DNA of 64,000 nucleotides. Source: Siphonodentalium dalli. Its lineage: Eukaryota > Mollusca > Scaphopoda > Gadilida > Siphonodentaliidae. Each line of letters opens with the position of its first letter. Position 1 is the stretch's first letter. Below the pieces are notes generated by a model that did no database searches, had not been told where the DNA came from, and worked only from the letters and a program-made list of their open reading frames with translations. A program made the translations under genes and the position numbers. The stretch lies in NCBI GenBank assembly GCA_032622095.1, contig CP136062.1, positions 1 to 64,000 of the forward strand. Direction: 5' to 3'. This document shows, piece after piece, positions 14,381 through 26,000 of the stretch.

Positions 14381-14930
14381 ATGAGTAGTATTAGTTAGTC
14401 TTCTGTACGCGTAGTATTAGTCTTATGTATGTGTAGTATTAGTTAGTCTTCTGTACGCGTAGTATTAGTTAGTCTTTTGTATGTGTAATATTTGTTAGTC
14501 TTCTGTATGAGTAGTATTAGTTAGTCTTCTGTACGCGTAGTATTAGTCTTATGTATGTGTAGTATTAGTTAGTCTTCTGTATGTGTAATATTAGTTAGTC
14601 TTCTGTATGAGTAGTATTAGTTAGTCTTCTGTACGCGTAGTATTAGTCTTATGTATGTGTAGTATTAGTTAGTCTTCTGTACGCGTAGTATTAGTTAGTC
14701 TTTTGTATGTGTAATATTAGTTAGTCTTCTGTATGAGTAGTATTAGTTAGTCTTCTGTACGCGTAGTATTAGTCTTATGTATGTGTAGTATTAGTTAGTC
14801 TTCTGTACGCGTAGTATTAGTTAGTCTTCTGTACGCGTAGTATTAGTCTTATGTATGTGTAGTATTAGTTAGTCTTCTGTACGCGTAGTATTAGTTAGTC
14901 TTCTGTACGCGTAGTATTAGTCTTATGTAT
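14381..14930. repeat. Higher-order repeat with truncated 22-bp monomer
   Basis: The variant ATGAG monomer lies at 14,381, 14,507, 14,607 and 14,733, giving spacings of 126, 100 and 126 bp. These equal one 22-bp monomer plus four or three 26-bp monomers. Each unit contains the short monomer, in which AGTATTAGTTAGTC has become AGTATTAGTC, followed by an ATGTATGTG monomer. The short monomer therefore spread as part of a block and did not arise independently each time. Confidence 0.75.
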
Positions 14931-17900
14931 GTGTAGTATTAGTTAGTCTTCTGTATGTGTAGTATTAGTTAGTCTTCGGTACACGTAGTATTAGTTAGTC
15001 TTATGTATGTGTAGTATTAGTTAGTCTTCTGTACGCGTAGTATTAGTCTTTTGTATGTGTAATATTAGTTAGTCTTCTGTATGAGTAGTATTAGTTAGTC
15101 TTCTGTACGCGTAGTATTAGTCTTATGTATGTGTAGTATTAGTTAGTCTTCTGTATGTGTAGTATTAGTTAGTCTTCTGTATGTGTAGTATTAGTTAGTC
15201 TTCTGTACGCGTAGTATTAGTTAGTCTTCGGTACGCGTAGTATTAGTTAGTCTTCTGTACGCGTAGTATTAGTCTTATGTATGTGTAGTATTAGTTAGTC
15301 TTATGTATGTGTAGTATTAGTTAGTCTTATGTATGTGTAGTATTAGTTAGTCTTATGTATGTGTAGTATTAGTTAGTCTTCTGTACGCGTAGTATTAGTT
15401 AGTCTTCGGTACGCGTAGTATTAGTTAGTCTTCTGTACGCGTAGTATTAGTCTTATGTATGTGTAGTATTAGTTAGTCTTCTGTACGCGTAGTATTAGTT
15501 AGTCTTCTGTATGTGTAGTATTAGTTAGTCTTCTGTATGTGTAGTATTAGTTAGTCTTCTGTACGCGTAGTATTAGTTAGTCTTCTGTACGCGTAGTATT
15601 AGTTAGTCTTATGTATGTGTAGTATTAGTTAGTCTTATGTATGTGTAGTATTAGTTAGTCTTATGTATGTGTAGTATTAGTTAGTCTTCTGTACGCGTAG
15701 TATTAGTTAGTCTTCGGTACGCGTAGTATTAGTTAGTCTTATGTATGTGTAGTATTAGTTAGTCTTCTGTATGTGTAGTATTAGTTAGTCTTATGTATGT
15801 GTAGTATTAGTTAGTCTTCTGTACGCATAGTATTAGTTAGTCTTATGTATGTGTAGTATTAGTTAGTCTTATGTATGTGTAGTATTAGTTAGTCTTCTGT
15901 ACGCATAGTATTAGTTAGTCTTATGTATGTGTAGTATTAGTTAGTCTTATGTATGTGTAGTATTAGTTAGTCTTCTGTACGCATAGTATTAGTTAGTCTT
16001 CTGTACGCGTAGTATTAGTCTTCTGTATGTGTAGTATTAGTTAGTCTTCTGTACGCGTAGTATTAGTTAGTCTTCTGTACGCGTAGTATTAGTCTTATGT
16101 ATGTGTAGTATTAGTTAGTCTTCTGTATGTGTAGTATTAGTTAGTCTTCGGTACACGTAGTATTAGTTAGTCTTATGTATGTGTAGTATTAGTTATTCTT
16201 CTGTACACGTAGTATTAGTTAGTCTTCTGTACGCGTAGTATTAGTTAGTCTTCTGTACGCGTAGTATTAGTTAGTCTTCTGTACGCGTAGTATTAGTTAG
16301 TCTTCGGTACGCGTAGTATTAGTTAGTCTTATGTATGTGTAGTATTAGTTAGTCTTCTGTACGCGTAGTATTAGTTAGTCTTCTGTATGTGTAGTATTAG
16401 TTAGTCTTCTATACGCATAGTATTAGTTAGTCTTCTGTATGCGTAGTATTAGTTAGTCTTCTGTATGCGTAGTATTAGTTAGTCTTCTGTACGCGTAGTA
16501 TTAGTTAGTCTTCTGTACGCGTAGTATTAGTTAGTCTTATGTATGTGTAGTATTAGTTAGTCTTATGTATGTGTAGTATTAGTTAGTCTTATGTATGTGT
16601 AGTATTAGTTAGTCTTCTGTACGCGTAGTATTAGTTAGTCTTCGGTACGCGTAGTATTAGTTAGTCTTATGTATGTGTAGTATTAGTTAGTCTTCTGTAT
16701 GTGTAGTATTAGTTAGTCTTATGTATGTGTAGTATTAGTTAGTCTTCTGTACGCATAGTATTAGTTAGTCTTATGTATGTGTAGTATTAGTTAGTCTTAT
16801 GTATGTGTAGTATTAGTTAGTCTTCTGTACGCATAGTATTAGTTAGTCTTATGTATGTGTAGTATTAGTTAGTCTTATGTATGTGTAGTATTAGTTAGTC
16901 TTCTGTACGCATAGTATTAGTTAGTCTTATGTATGTGTAGTATTAGTTAGTCTTATGTATGTGTAGTATTAGTTAGTCTTATGTATGTGTAGTATTAGTT
17001 AGTCTTATGTATGTGTAGTATTAGTTAGTCTTCTGTACGCGTAGTATTAGTTAGTCTTATGTATGTGTAGTATTAGTTAGTCTTATGTATGTGTAGTATT
17101 AGTTAGTCTTATGTATGTGTAGTATTAGTTAGTCTTCTGTACGCGTAGTATTAGTCTTATGTATGTGTAGTATTAGTTAGTCTTATGTATGTGTAGTATT
17201 AGTTAGTCTTATGTATGTGTAGTATTAGTTAGTCTTATGTATGTGTAGTATTAGTTAGTCTTCTGTACGCGTAGTATTAGTTAGTCTTATGTATGTGTAG
17301 TATTAGTTAGTCTTATGTATGTGTAGTATTAGTTAGTCTTATGTATGTGTAGTATTAGTTAGTCTTCTGTACGCGTAGTATTAGTCTTATGTATGTGTAG
17401 TATTAGTTAGTCTTCTGTACGCGTAGTATTAGTTAGTCTTCTGTACGCGTAGTATTACTTAGTCTTCTGTATGAGTAGTATTAGTTAGTCTTCTGTACAC
17501 GTAGTATTAGTTAGTCTTCTGTATGAGTAGTATTAGTTAGTCTTCTGTATGTGTAGTATTAGTTAGTCTTCTGTACGCGTAGTATTAGTTAGTCTTCTAT
17601 ACGCATAGTATTAGTTAGTCTTATGTATGTGTAGTATTAGTTAGTCTTCTGTACGCGTAGTATTAGTTAGTCTTATGTATGTGTAGTATTAGTTAGTCTT
17701 ATGTATGTGTAGTATTAGTTAGTCTTATGTATGTGTAGTATTAGTTAGTCTTCTGTACGCGTAGTATTAGTTAGTCTTATGTATGTGTAGTATTAGTTAG
17801 TCTTATGTATGTGTAGTATTAGTTAGTCTTATGTATGTGTAGTATTAGTTAGTCTTCTGTACGCGTAGTATTAGTTAGTCTTATGTATGTGTAGTATTAG

Positions 17901-20900
17901 TTAGTCTTCTGTACACGTAGTATTAGTTAGTCTTCTGTATGAGTAGTATTAGTTAGTCTTCTGTATGTGTAGTATTAGTTAGTCTTATGTATGTGTAGTA
18001 TTAGTTAGTCTTATGTATGTGTAGTATTAGTTAGTCTTCTGTACACGTAGTATTAGTTAGTCTTCTGTATGAGTAGTATTAGTTAGTCTTCTGTATGTGT
18101 AGTATTAGTTAGTCTTCTGAACGCGTAGTATTAGTTAGTCTTCTATACGCATAGTATTAGTTAGTCTTATGTATGTGTAGTATTAGTTAGTCTTCTGTAC
18201 GCGTAGTATTAGTTAGTCTTATGTATGTGTAGTATTAGTTAGTCTTATGTATGTGTAGTATTAGTTAGTCTTATGTATGTGTAGTATTAGTTAGTCTTAT
18301 GTATGTGTAGTATTAGTTAGTCTTCTGTACACGTAGTATTAGTTAGTCTTTTGTACACGTAGTATTAGTTAGTCTTCTGTACACGTAGTATTAGTTAGTC
18401 TTCTGTACGCGTAGTATTAGTTAGTCTTATGTACACGTAGTATTAGTTAGTCTTCTGTACGCGTAGTATTAGTTAGTCTTCTGTACACGTAGTATTAGTT
18501 AGTCTTCTGTACACGTAGTATTAGTTAGTCTTCTGTACGCGTAGTATTAGTTAGTCTTATGTATGTGTAGTATTAGTTAGTCTTATGTATGTGTAGTATT
18601 AGTTAGTCTTATGTATGTGTAGTATTAGTTAGTCTTATGTATGTGTAGTATTAGTTAGTCTTATGTATGTGTAGTATTAGTTAGTCTTATGTATGTGTAG
18701 TATTAGTTAGTCTTATGTATGTGTAGTATTAGTTAGTCTTATGTATGTGTAGTATTAGTTAGTCTTATGTATGTGTAGTATTAGTTAGTCTTATGTATGT
18801 GTAGTATTAGTTAGTCTTATGTATGTGTAGTATTAGTTAGTCTTATGTATGTGTAGTATTAGTTAGTCTTCTGTACGCGTAGTATTAGTTAGTCTTCTGT
18901 ACGCATAGTATTAGTTAGTCTTATGTATGTGTAGTATTAGTTAGTCTTATGTATGTGTAGTATTAGTTAGTCTTATGTATGTGTAGTATTAGTTAGTCTT
19001 ATGTATGTGTAGTATTAGTTAGTCTTATGTATGCGTAGTATTAGTTAGTCTTCTGTATGAGTAGTATTAGTTAGTCTTATGTATGTGTAGTATTAGTTAG
19101 TCTTCTGTATGTGTAGTATTAGTCTTATGTATGTGTAGTATTAGTTAGTCTTCTGTATGCGTAGTATTAGTTAGTCTTATGTATGTGTAGTATTAGTTAG
19201 TCTTATGTATGCGTAGTATTAGTTAGTCTTCTGTATGTGTAGTATTAGTTAGTCTTCTGTACGCGTAGTATTAGTTAGTCTTATGTATGTGTAGTATTAG
19301 TTAGTCTTCTGTACGCGTAGTATTAGTTAGTCTTATGTATGTGTAGTATTAGTTAGTCTTATGTATGTGTAGTATTAGTTAGTCTTATGTATGTGTAGTA
19401 TTAGTTAGTCTTATGTATGTGTAGTATTAGTTAGTCTTATGTATGTGTAGTATTAGTTAGTCTTATGTATGTGTAGTATTAGTTAGTCTTATGTATGTGT
19501 AGTATTAGTTAGTCTTCTGTACGCGTAGTATTAGTTAGTCTTATGTATGTGTAGTATTAGTTAGTCTTATGTATGTGTAGTATTAGTTTGTCTTATGTAT
19601 GTGTAGTATTAGTTAGTCTTCTGTACGCGTAGTATTAGTTAGTCTTATGTATGTGTAGTATTAGTTAGTCTTATGTATGTGTAGTATTAGTTAGTCTTCT
19701 GTACGCGTAGTATTAGTTAGTCTTATGTATGTGTAGTATTAGTTAGTCTTATGTATGTGTAGTATTAGTTAGTCTTATGTATGTGTAGTATTAGTTAGTC
19801 TTCTGTACGCGTAGTATTAGTTAGTCTTATGTATGTGTAGTATTAGTTAGTCTTATGTATGTGTAGTATTAGTTAGTCTTATGTATGTGTAGTATTAGTT
19901 AGTCTTATGTATGTGTAGTATTAGTTAGTCTTATGTATGTGTAGTATTAGTTAGTCTTATGTATGTGTAGTATTAGTTAGTCTTCTGTACGCGTAGTATT
20001 AGTTAGTCTTATGTATGTGTAGTATTAGTTAGTCTTATGTATGTGTAGTATTAGTTAGTCTTATGTATGTGTAGTATTAGTTAGTCTTATGTATGTGTAG
20101 TATTAGTTAGTCTTATGTATGTGTAGTATTAGTTAGTCTTATGTATGTGTAGTATTAGTTATTCTTATGTATGTGTAGTATTAGTTAGTCTTATGTATGT
20201 GTAGTATTAGTTAGTCTTCTGTACGCGTAGTATTAGTTAGTCTTATGTATGTGTAGTATTAGTTAGTCTTATGTATGTGTAGTATTAGTTAGTCTTATGT
20301 ATGTGTAGTATTAGTTAGTCTTATGTATGTGTAGTATTAGTTAGTCTTATGTATGTGTAGTATTAGTTAGTCTTATGTATGTGTAGTATTAGTTAGTCTT
20401 ATGTATGTGTAGTATTAGTTAGTCTTCTGTACGCGTAGTATTAGTTAGTCTTATGTATGTGTAGTATTAGTTAGTCTTATGTATGTGTAGTATTAGTTAG
20501 TCTTATGTATGTGTAGTATTAGTTAGTCTTATGTATGTGTAGTATTAGTTAGTCTTATGTATGTGTAGTATTAGTTAGTCTTATGTATGTGTAGTATTAG
20601 TTAGTCTTATGTATGTGTAGTATTAGTTAGTCTTATGTATGTGTAGTATTAGTTAGTCTTATGTATGTGTAGTATTAGTTAGTCTTCTGTACGCGTAGTA
20701 TTAGTTAGTCTTATGTATGTGTAGTATTAGTTAGTCTTATGTATGTGTAGTATTAGTTAGTCTTATGTATGTGTAGTATTAGTTAGTCTTATGTATGTGT
20801 AGTATTAGTTAGTCTTCTGTACGCGTAGTATTAGTTAGTCTTATGTATGTGTAGTATTAGTTAGTCTTATGTATGTGTAGTATTAGTTAGTCTTATGTAT

Positions 20901-22940
20901 GTGTAGTATTAGTTAGTCTTATGTATGTGTAGTATTAGTTAGTCTTCTGTACGCGTAGTATTAGTTAGTCTTCTGTACGCGTAGTATTAGTTAGTCTTAT
21001 GTACGCGTAGTATTAGTTAGTCTTCTGTACGCGTAGTATTAGTTAGTCTTCTATACGCATAGTATTAGTTAGTCTTCTATATGCGTAGTATTAGTTAGTC
21101 TTCTGTACACGTAGTATTAGTTAGTCTTCTGTACACGTAGTATTAGTTAGTCTTCTGTACACGTAGTATTAGTTAGTCTTATGTATGTGTAGTATTAGTT
21201 AGTCTTATGTATGTGTAGTATTAGTTAGTCTTATGTATGTGTAGTATTAGTTAGTCTTCTGTATGCGTAGTATTAGTTAGTCTTCTGTACGCATAGTATT
21301 AGTTAGTCTTATGTATGTGTAGTATTAGTTAGTCTTCTGTACACATAGTATTAGTTAGTCTTCTGTACACGTAGTATTAGTTAGTCTTATGTATGTGTAG
21401 TATTAGTTAGTCTTCTGTATGCGTAGTATTAGTTAGTCTTCTGTACGCGTAGTATTAGTTAGTCTTCTGTATGTGTAGTATTAGTTAGTCTTATGTATGT
21501 GTAGTATTAGTTAGTCTTATGTATGTGTAGTATTAGTTAGTCTTATGTATGTGTAGTATTAGTTAGTCTTCTGTACGCGTAGTATTAGTTAGTCTTCTGT
21601 ATGTGTAGTATTAGTTAGTCTTCTGTATGTGTAGTATTAGTTAGTCTTATGTATGTGTAGTATTAGTTAGTCTTATGTATGTGTAGTATTAGTTAGTCTT
21701 CTGTACGCATAGTATTAGTTAGTCTTATGTATGTGTAGTATTAGTTAGTCTTATGTATGTGTAGTATTAGTTAGTCTTATGTATGTGTAGTATTAGTTAG
21801 TCTTCTGTACGCGTAGTATTAGTTAGTCTTCTGTATGTGTAGTATTAGTTAGTCTTCTGTATGTGTAGTATTAGTTAGTCTTATGTATGTGTAGTATTAG
21901 TTAGTCTTATGTATGTGTAGTATTAGTTAGTCTTATGTATGTGTAGTATTAGTTAGTCTTCTGTACGCGTAGTATTAGTTAGTCTTCTGTATGTGTAGTA
22001 TTAGTTAGTCTTCTGTGTGTGTAGTATTAGTTAGTCTTATGTATGTGTAGTATTAGTTAGTCTTATGTATGTGTAGTATTAGTTAGTCTTCTGTACGCAT
22101 AGTATTAGTTAGTCTTATGTATGTGTAGTATTAGTTAGTCTTATGTATGCGTAGTATTAGTTAGTCTTATGTATGTGTAGTATTAGTTAGTCTTATGTAT
22201 GTGTAGTATTAGTTAGTCTTATGTATGTGTAGTATTAGTTAGTCTTCTGTACGCGTAGTATTAGTTAGTCTTATGTATGTGTAGTATTAGTTAGTCTTAT
22301 GTATGTGTAGTATTAGTTAGTCTTATGTATGTGTAGTATTAGTTAGTCTTCTGTACGCGTAGTATTAGTCTTATGTATGTGTAGTATTAGTTAGTCTTAT
22401 GTATGTGTAGTATTAGTTAGTCTTATGTATGTGTAGTATTAGTTAGTCTTCTGTACGCGTAGTATTAGTTAGTCTTATGTATGTGTAGTATTAGTTAGTC
22501 TTATGTATGTGTAGTATTAGTTAGTCTTATGTATGTGTAGTATTAGTTAGTCTTCTGTACGCGTAGTATTAGTCTTATGTATGTGTAGTATTAGTTAGTC
22601 TTCTGTACGCGTAGTATTAGTTAGTCTTCGGTACGCGTAGTATTAGTTAGTCTTCTGTACGCGTAGTATTAGTTAGTCTTCTGTACGCGTAGTATTAGTT
22701 AGTCTTCTGTATGTGTAGTATTAGTTAGTCTTCTGTATGTGTAGTATTAGTTAGTCTTATGTATGTGTAGTTAGTCTTCTGTACGCGTAGTATTAGTTAG
22801 TCTTCTGTATGTGTAGTATTAGTTAGTCTTCTGTATGTGTAGTATTAGTTAGTCTTCTGTACGCGTAGTATTAGTTAGTCTTCTGTATGTGTAGTATTAG
22901 TTAGTCTTCTGTATGTGTAGTATTAGTTAGTCTTATGTAT

Positions 22941-23010
22941 GTGTAGTTAGTACAACGCGTAGTTAGTATTAGTATTAGTATTTGTATGTGTAGTATTAGT
23001 ATTAGTTAGT
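22941..23010. other. Internal junction between two satellite subfamily domains
   Basis: The 26-bp periodicity breaks down for about 70 bp. The sequence here consists of irregular short TAGTATTAG-like pieces and an ACAACGCG block not seen elsewhere in the array. A partial monomer also occurs just upstream at about 22,765. To the left ATGTA-type monomers are abundant; to the right nearly every monomer is CTGTA-type. I read it as a boundary between independently homogenised arrays, or as an assembly join. Confidence 0.7.
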
Positions 23011-26000
23011 CTTCTGTATGCGTAGTATTAGTTTGTCTTCTGTATGCTTAGTATTAGTTAGTCTTCTGTACACATAGTATTAGTTAGTCTTCTGTACGCG
23101 TAGTATTAGTTAGTCTTCTGTACGCGTAGTATTAGTTAGTCTTCTGTATGTGTAGTATTAGTTAGTCTTCTGTATGCGTAGTATTAGTTAGTCTTCTGTA
23201 CGCGTAGTACTAGTTAGTCTTCTGTATGTGTAGTATTAGTTAGTCTTCTGTATGTGTAGTATTAGTTAGTCTTCTGTACGCGTAGTATTAGTTAGTCTTC
23301 TGTATGTGTATTATTAGTTTGTCTTCTGTACGCGTAGTATTTGTTTGACTTCTGTACGCGTAGTATTAGTTAGTCTTCTGTACACGTAGTATTAGTTAGT
23401 CTTCTGTATGCGTAGCATTAGTTAGTCTGCTGTATGCGTAGTATTATTTAGTCTTCTGTACGCGTAGTACTAGTTAGTCTTCTGTATGCGTAGTATTAGT
23501 TAGTCTTCTGTACGCGTAGTATTAGTTAGTCTTCTGTACGCGTAGTATTAGTTAGTCTTCTGTACGCGTAGTATTAGTCTTCTGTATGCGTAGTATTAGT
23601 TAGTCTGCTGTACGCGTAGTATTAGTTAGTCTTCTGTACGCGTAGTATTAGTTAGTCTTCTGTATGCGTAGTATTAGTTAGTCTTCTGTATGCGTAGTAT
23701 TAGTTAGTCTTCTGTATGTGTAGTATTAGTTAGTCTTCTGTATGTGTAGTATTAGTTAGTCTTCTGTATGTGTAGTATTAGTTAGTCTTCTGTATGTGTA
23801 GTATTAGTTAGTCTTCTGTATGTGTAGTATTAGTTAGTCTTCTGTATGTGTAGTATTAGTTAGTCTTCTGTATGTGTAGTATTAGTTAGTCTTCTGTATG
23901 TGTAGTATTAGTTAGTCTTCTGTACGCGTAGTATTTGTTTGACTTCTGTACGCGTAGTATTAGTTAGTCTTCTGTACGCGTAGTATTAGTTAGTCTTCTG
24001 TATGCGTAGTATTAGTTAGTCTTCTGTACGCGTAGTATTAGTTAGTCTTCTGTATGCGTAGTATTAGTTAGTCTTCTGTACGCGTAGTATTAGTCTTCTG
24101 TATGCGTAGTATTAGTTAGTCTTCTGTACGCGTAGTATTAGTTAGTCTTCTGTATGCGTAGTATTAGTTAGTCTTCTGTACGCGTAGTATTAGTTAGTCT
24201 TCTGTACGCGTAGTATTAGTTAGTCTTCTATACGCGTAGTATTAGTTAGTCTTCTGTATGCGTAGCATTAGTTAGTCTTCTGTATGCGTAGTATTAGTTA
24301 GTCTTCTGTACGCGTAGTATTAGTTAGTCTTCTGTATGCGTAGTATTAGTTAGTCTTCTGTACGCGTAGTATTAGTTAGTCTTCTGTACGCGTAGTATTA
24401 GTTAGTCTTCTGTATGCGTAGTATTAGTTTGTCTTCTGTACGCGTAGTATTTGTTTGACTTCTGTACGCGTAGTACTAGTTAGTCTTCTGTATGAGTAGT
24501 ATTAGTTAGTCTTCTGTACGCGTAGTATTAGTTAGTCTTCTGTACACGTAGTATTAGTTAGTCTTCTGTACGCGTAGTATTAGTTAGTCTTCTGTACGCG
24601 TAGTATTAGTTAGTCTTCTGTATGTGTATTATTAGTTTGTCTTCTGTACGCGTAGTATTAGTTAGTCTTCTGTATACATAGTATTAGTTAGTCTTCTGTA
24701 CGCGTAGTATTAGTTAGTCTTCTGTATGCGTAGTATTAGTTAGTCTTCTATACGCATAGTATTAGTTAGTCTTCTGTACGCGTAGTATTTGTTTGACTTC
24801 TGTACGCGTAGTATTAGTTAGTCTTCTGTACGCGTAGTATTAGTTAGTCTTCTGTACGCGTAGTATTTGTTTGACTTCTGTATGTGTAGTATTAGTTAGT
24901 CTTCTGTACGCGTAGTACTAGTTAGTCTTCTGTATGTGTAGTATTAGTTAGTCTTCTGTATGCGTAGTATTAGTTAGTCTTCTGTATGCGTAGTATTAGT
25001 TAGTCTTCTGTATGCGTAGTATTAGTTAGTCTTCTGTATGCGTAGTATTAGTTAGTCTTCTGTATGCGTAGTATTAGTTAATCTTCTGTACGTGTAGTAT
25101 TAGTTAATCTTCTGTACGTGTAGTATTAGTTAATCTTCTGTATGTGTAGTATTAGTTAGTCTTCTGTATGCGTAGTATTAGTTAGTCTTCTGTATGCGTA
25201 GTATTAGTTAGTCTTCTGTATGCACAGTATTAATTAGTCTTCTGTATGTGTAGTATTAGTTAGTCTTCTGTATGCGTAGTATTAGTTAGTCTTCTGTATG
25301 CGTAGTATTAGTTAGTCTTCTGTATGCGTAGTATTAGTTAGTCTTCTGTATGCACAGTATTAATTAGTCTTCTGTATGTGTAGTATTAGTTAGTCTTCTG
25401 TATGCGTAGTATTAGTTAGTCTTCTGTATGCGTAGTATTAGTTAGTCTTCTGTATGCGTAGTATTAGTTAGTCTTCTGTATGCGTAGTATTAGTTAGTCT
25501 TCTGTATGCGTAGTATTAGTTAATCTTCTGTACGTGTAGTATTAGTTAATCTTCTGTACGTGTAGTATTAGTTAGTCTTCTGTATGTGTAGTATTAGTTA
25601 GTCTTCTGTACGCGTAGTATTAGTTAGTCTTCTGTATGTGTAGTATTAGTTAGTCTTCTGTATGCGTAGTATTAGTTAGTCTTCTGTATGCGTAGTATTA
25701 GTTAATCTTCTGTACGTGTAGTATTAGTTAATCTTCTGTACGTGTAGTATTAGTTAATCTTCTGTATGTGTAGTATTAGTTAGTCTTCTGTACGCGTAGT
25801 ATTAGTTAGTCTTCTGTATGTGTAGTATTAGTTAGTCTTCTGTATACATAGTATTAGTTAGTCTTCTGTATGTGTAGTATTAGTTAGTCTTCTGTATACA
25901 TAGTATTAGTTAGTCTTCTGTATGCTTAGTATTAGTTAGTCTTCTGTACACATAGTATTAGTTAGTCTTCTGTACGCGTAGTATTAGTTAGTCTTCTGTA

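Larger units (their letters stand above)
1..22940. repeat. 26-bp satellite array, left domain
   Basis: Head-to-tail array of a 26-bp monomer, containing the core TAGTATTAGTTAGTCTT followed by a variable dinucleotide (CT or AT, rarely TT, CG or GC), GTA and a variable tetranucleotide. The period is read directly: successive TCTT blocks start at 61 and 87 and keep this spacing for kilobases. The window opens inside the array, so the left end is not seen. In this domain ATGTA-type and CTGTA-type monomers are mixed. CGCG monomers dominate up to about 12.5 kb. TGTG monomers dominate from about 15.3 to 22.9 kb, with long runs such as 18,541-18,860. Monomers shortened by 4 bp (22 bp, one TTAG lost) appear from about 13.9 kb onward. 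TAG and TAA triplets occur in every frame because 26 is not a multiple of 3, so no long ORF exists. No other element interrupts it. Function is unknown. Confidence 0.98.
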
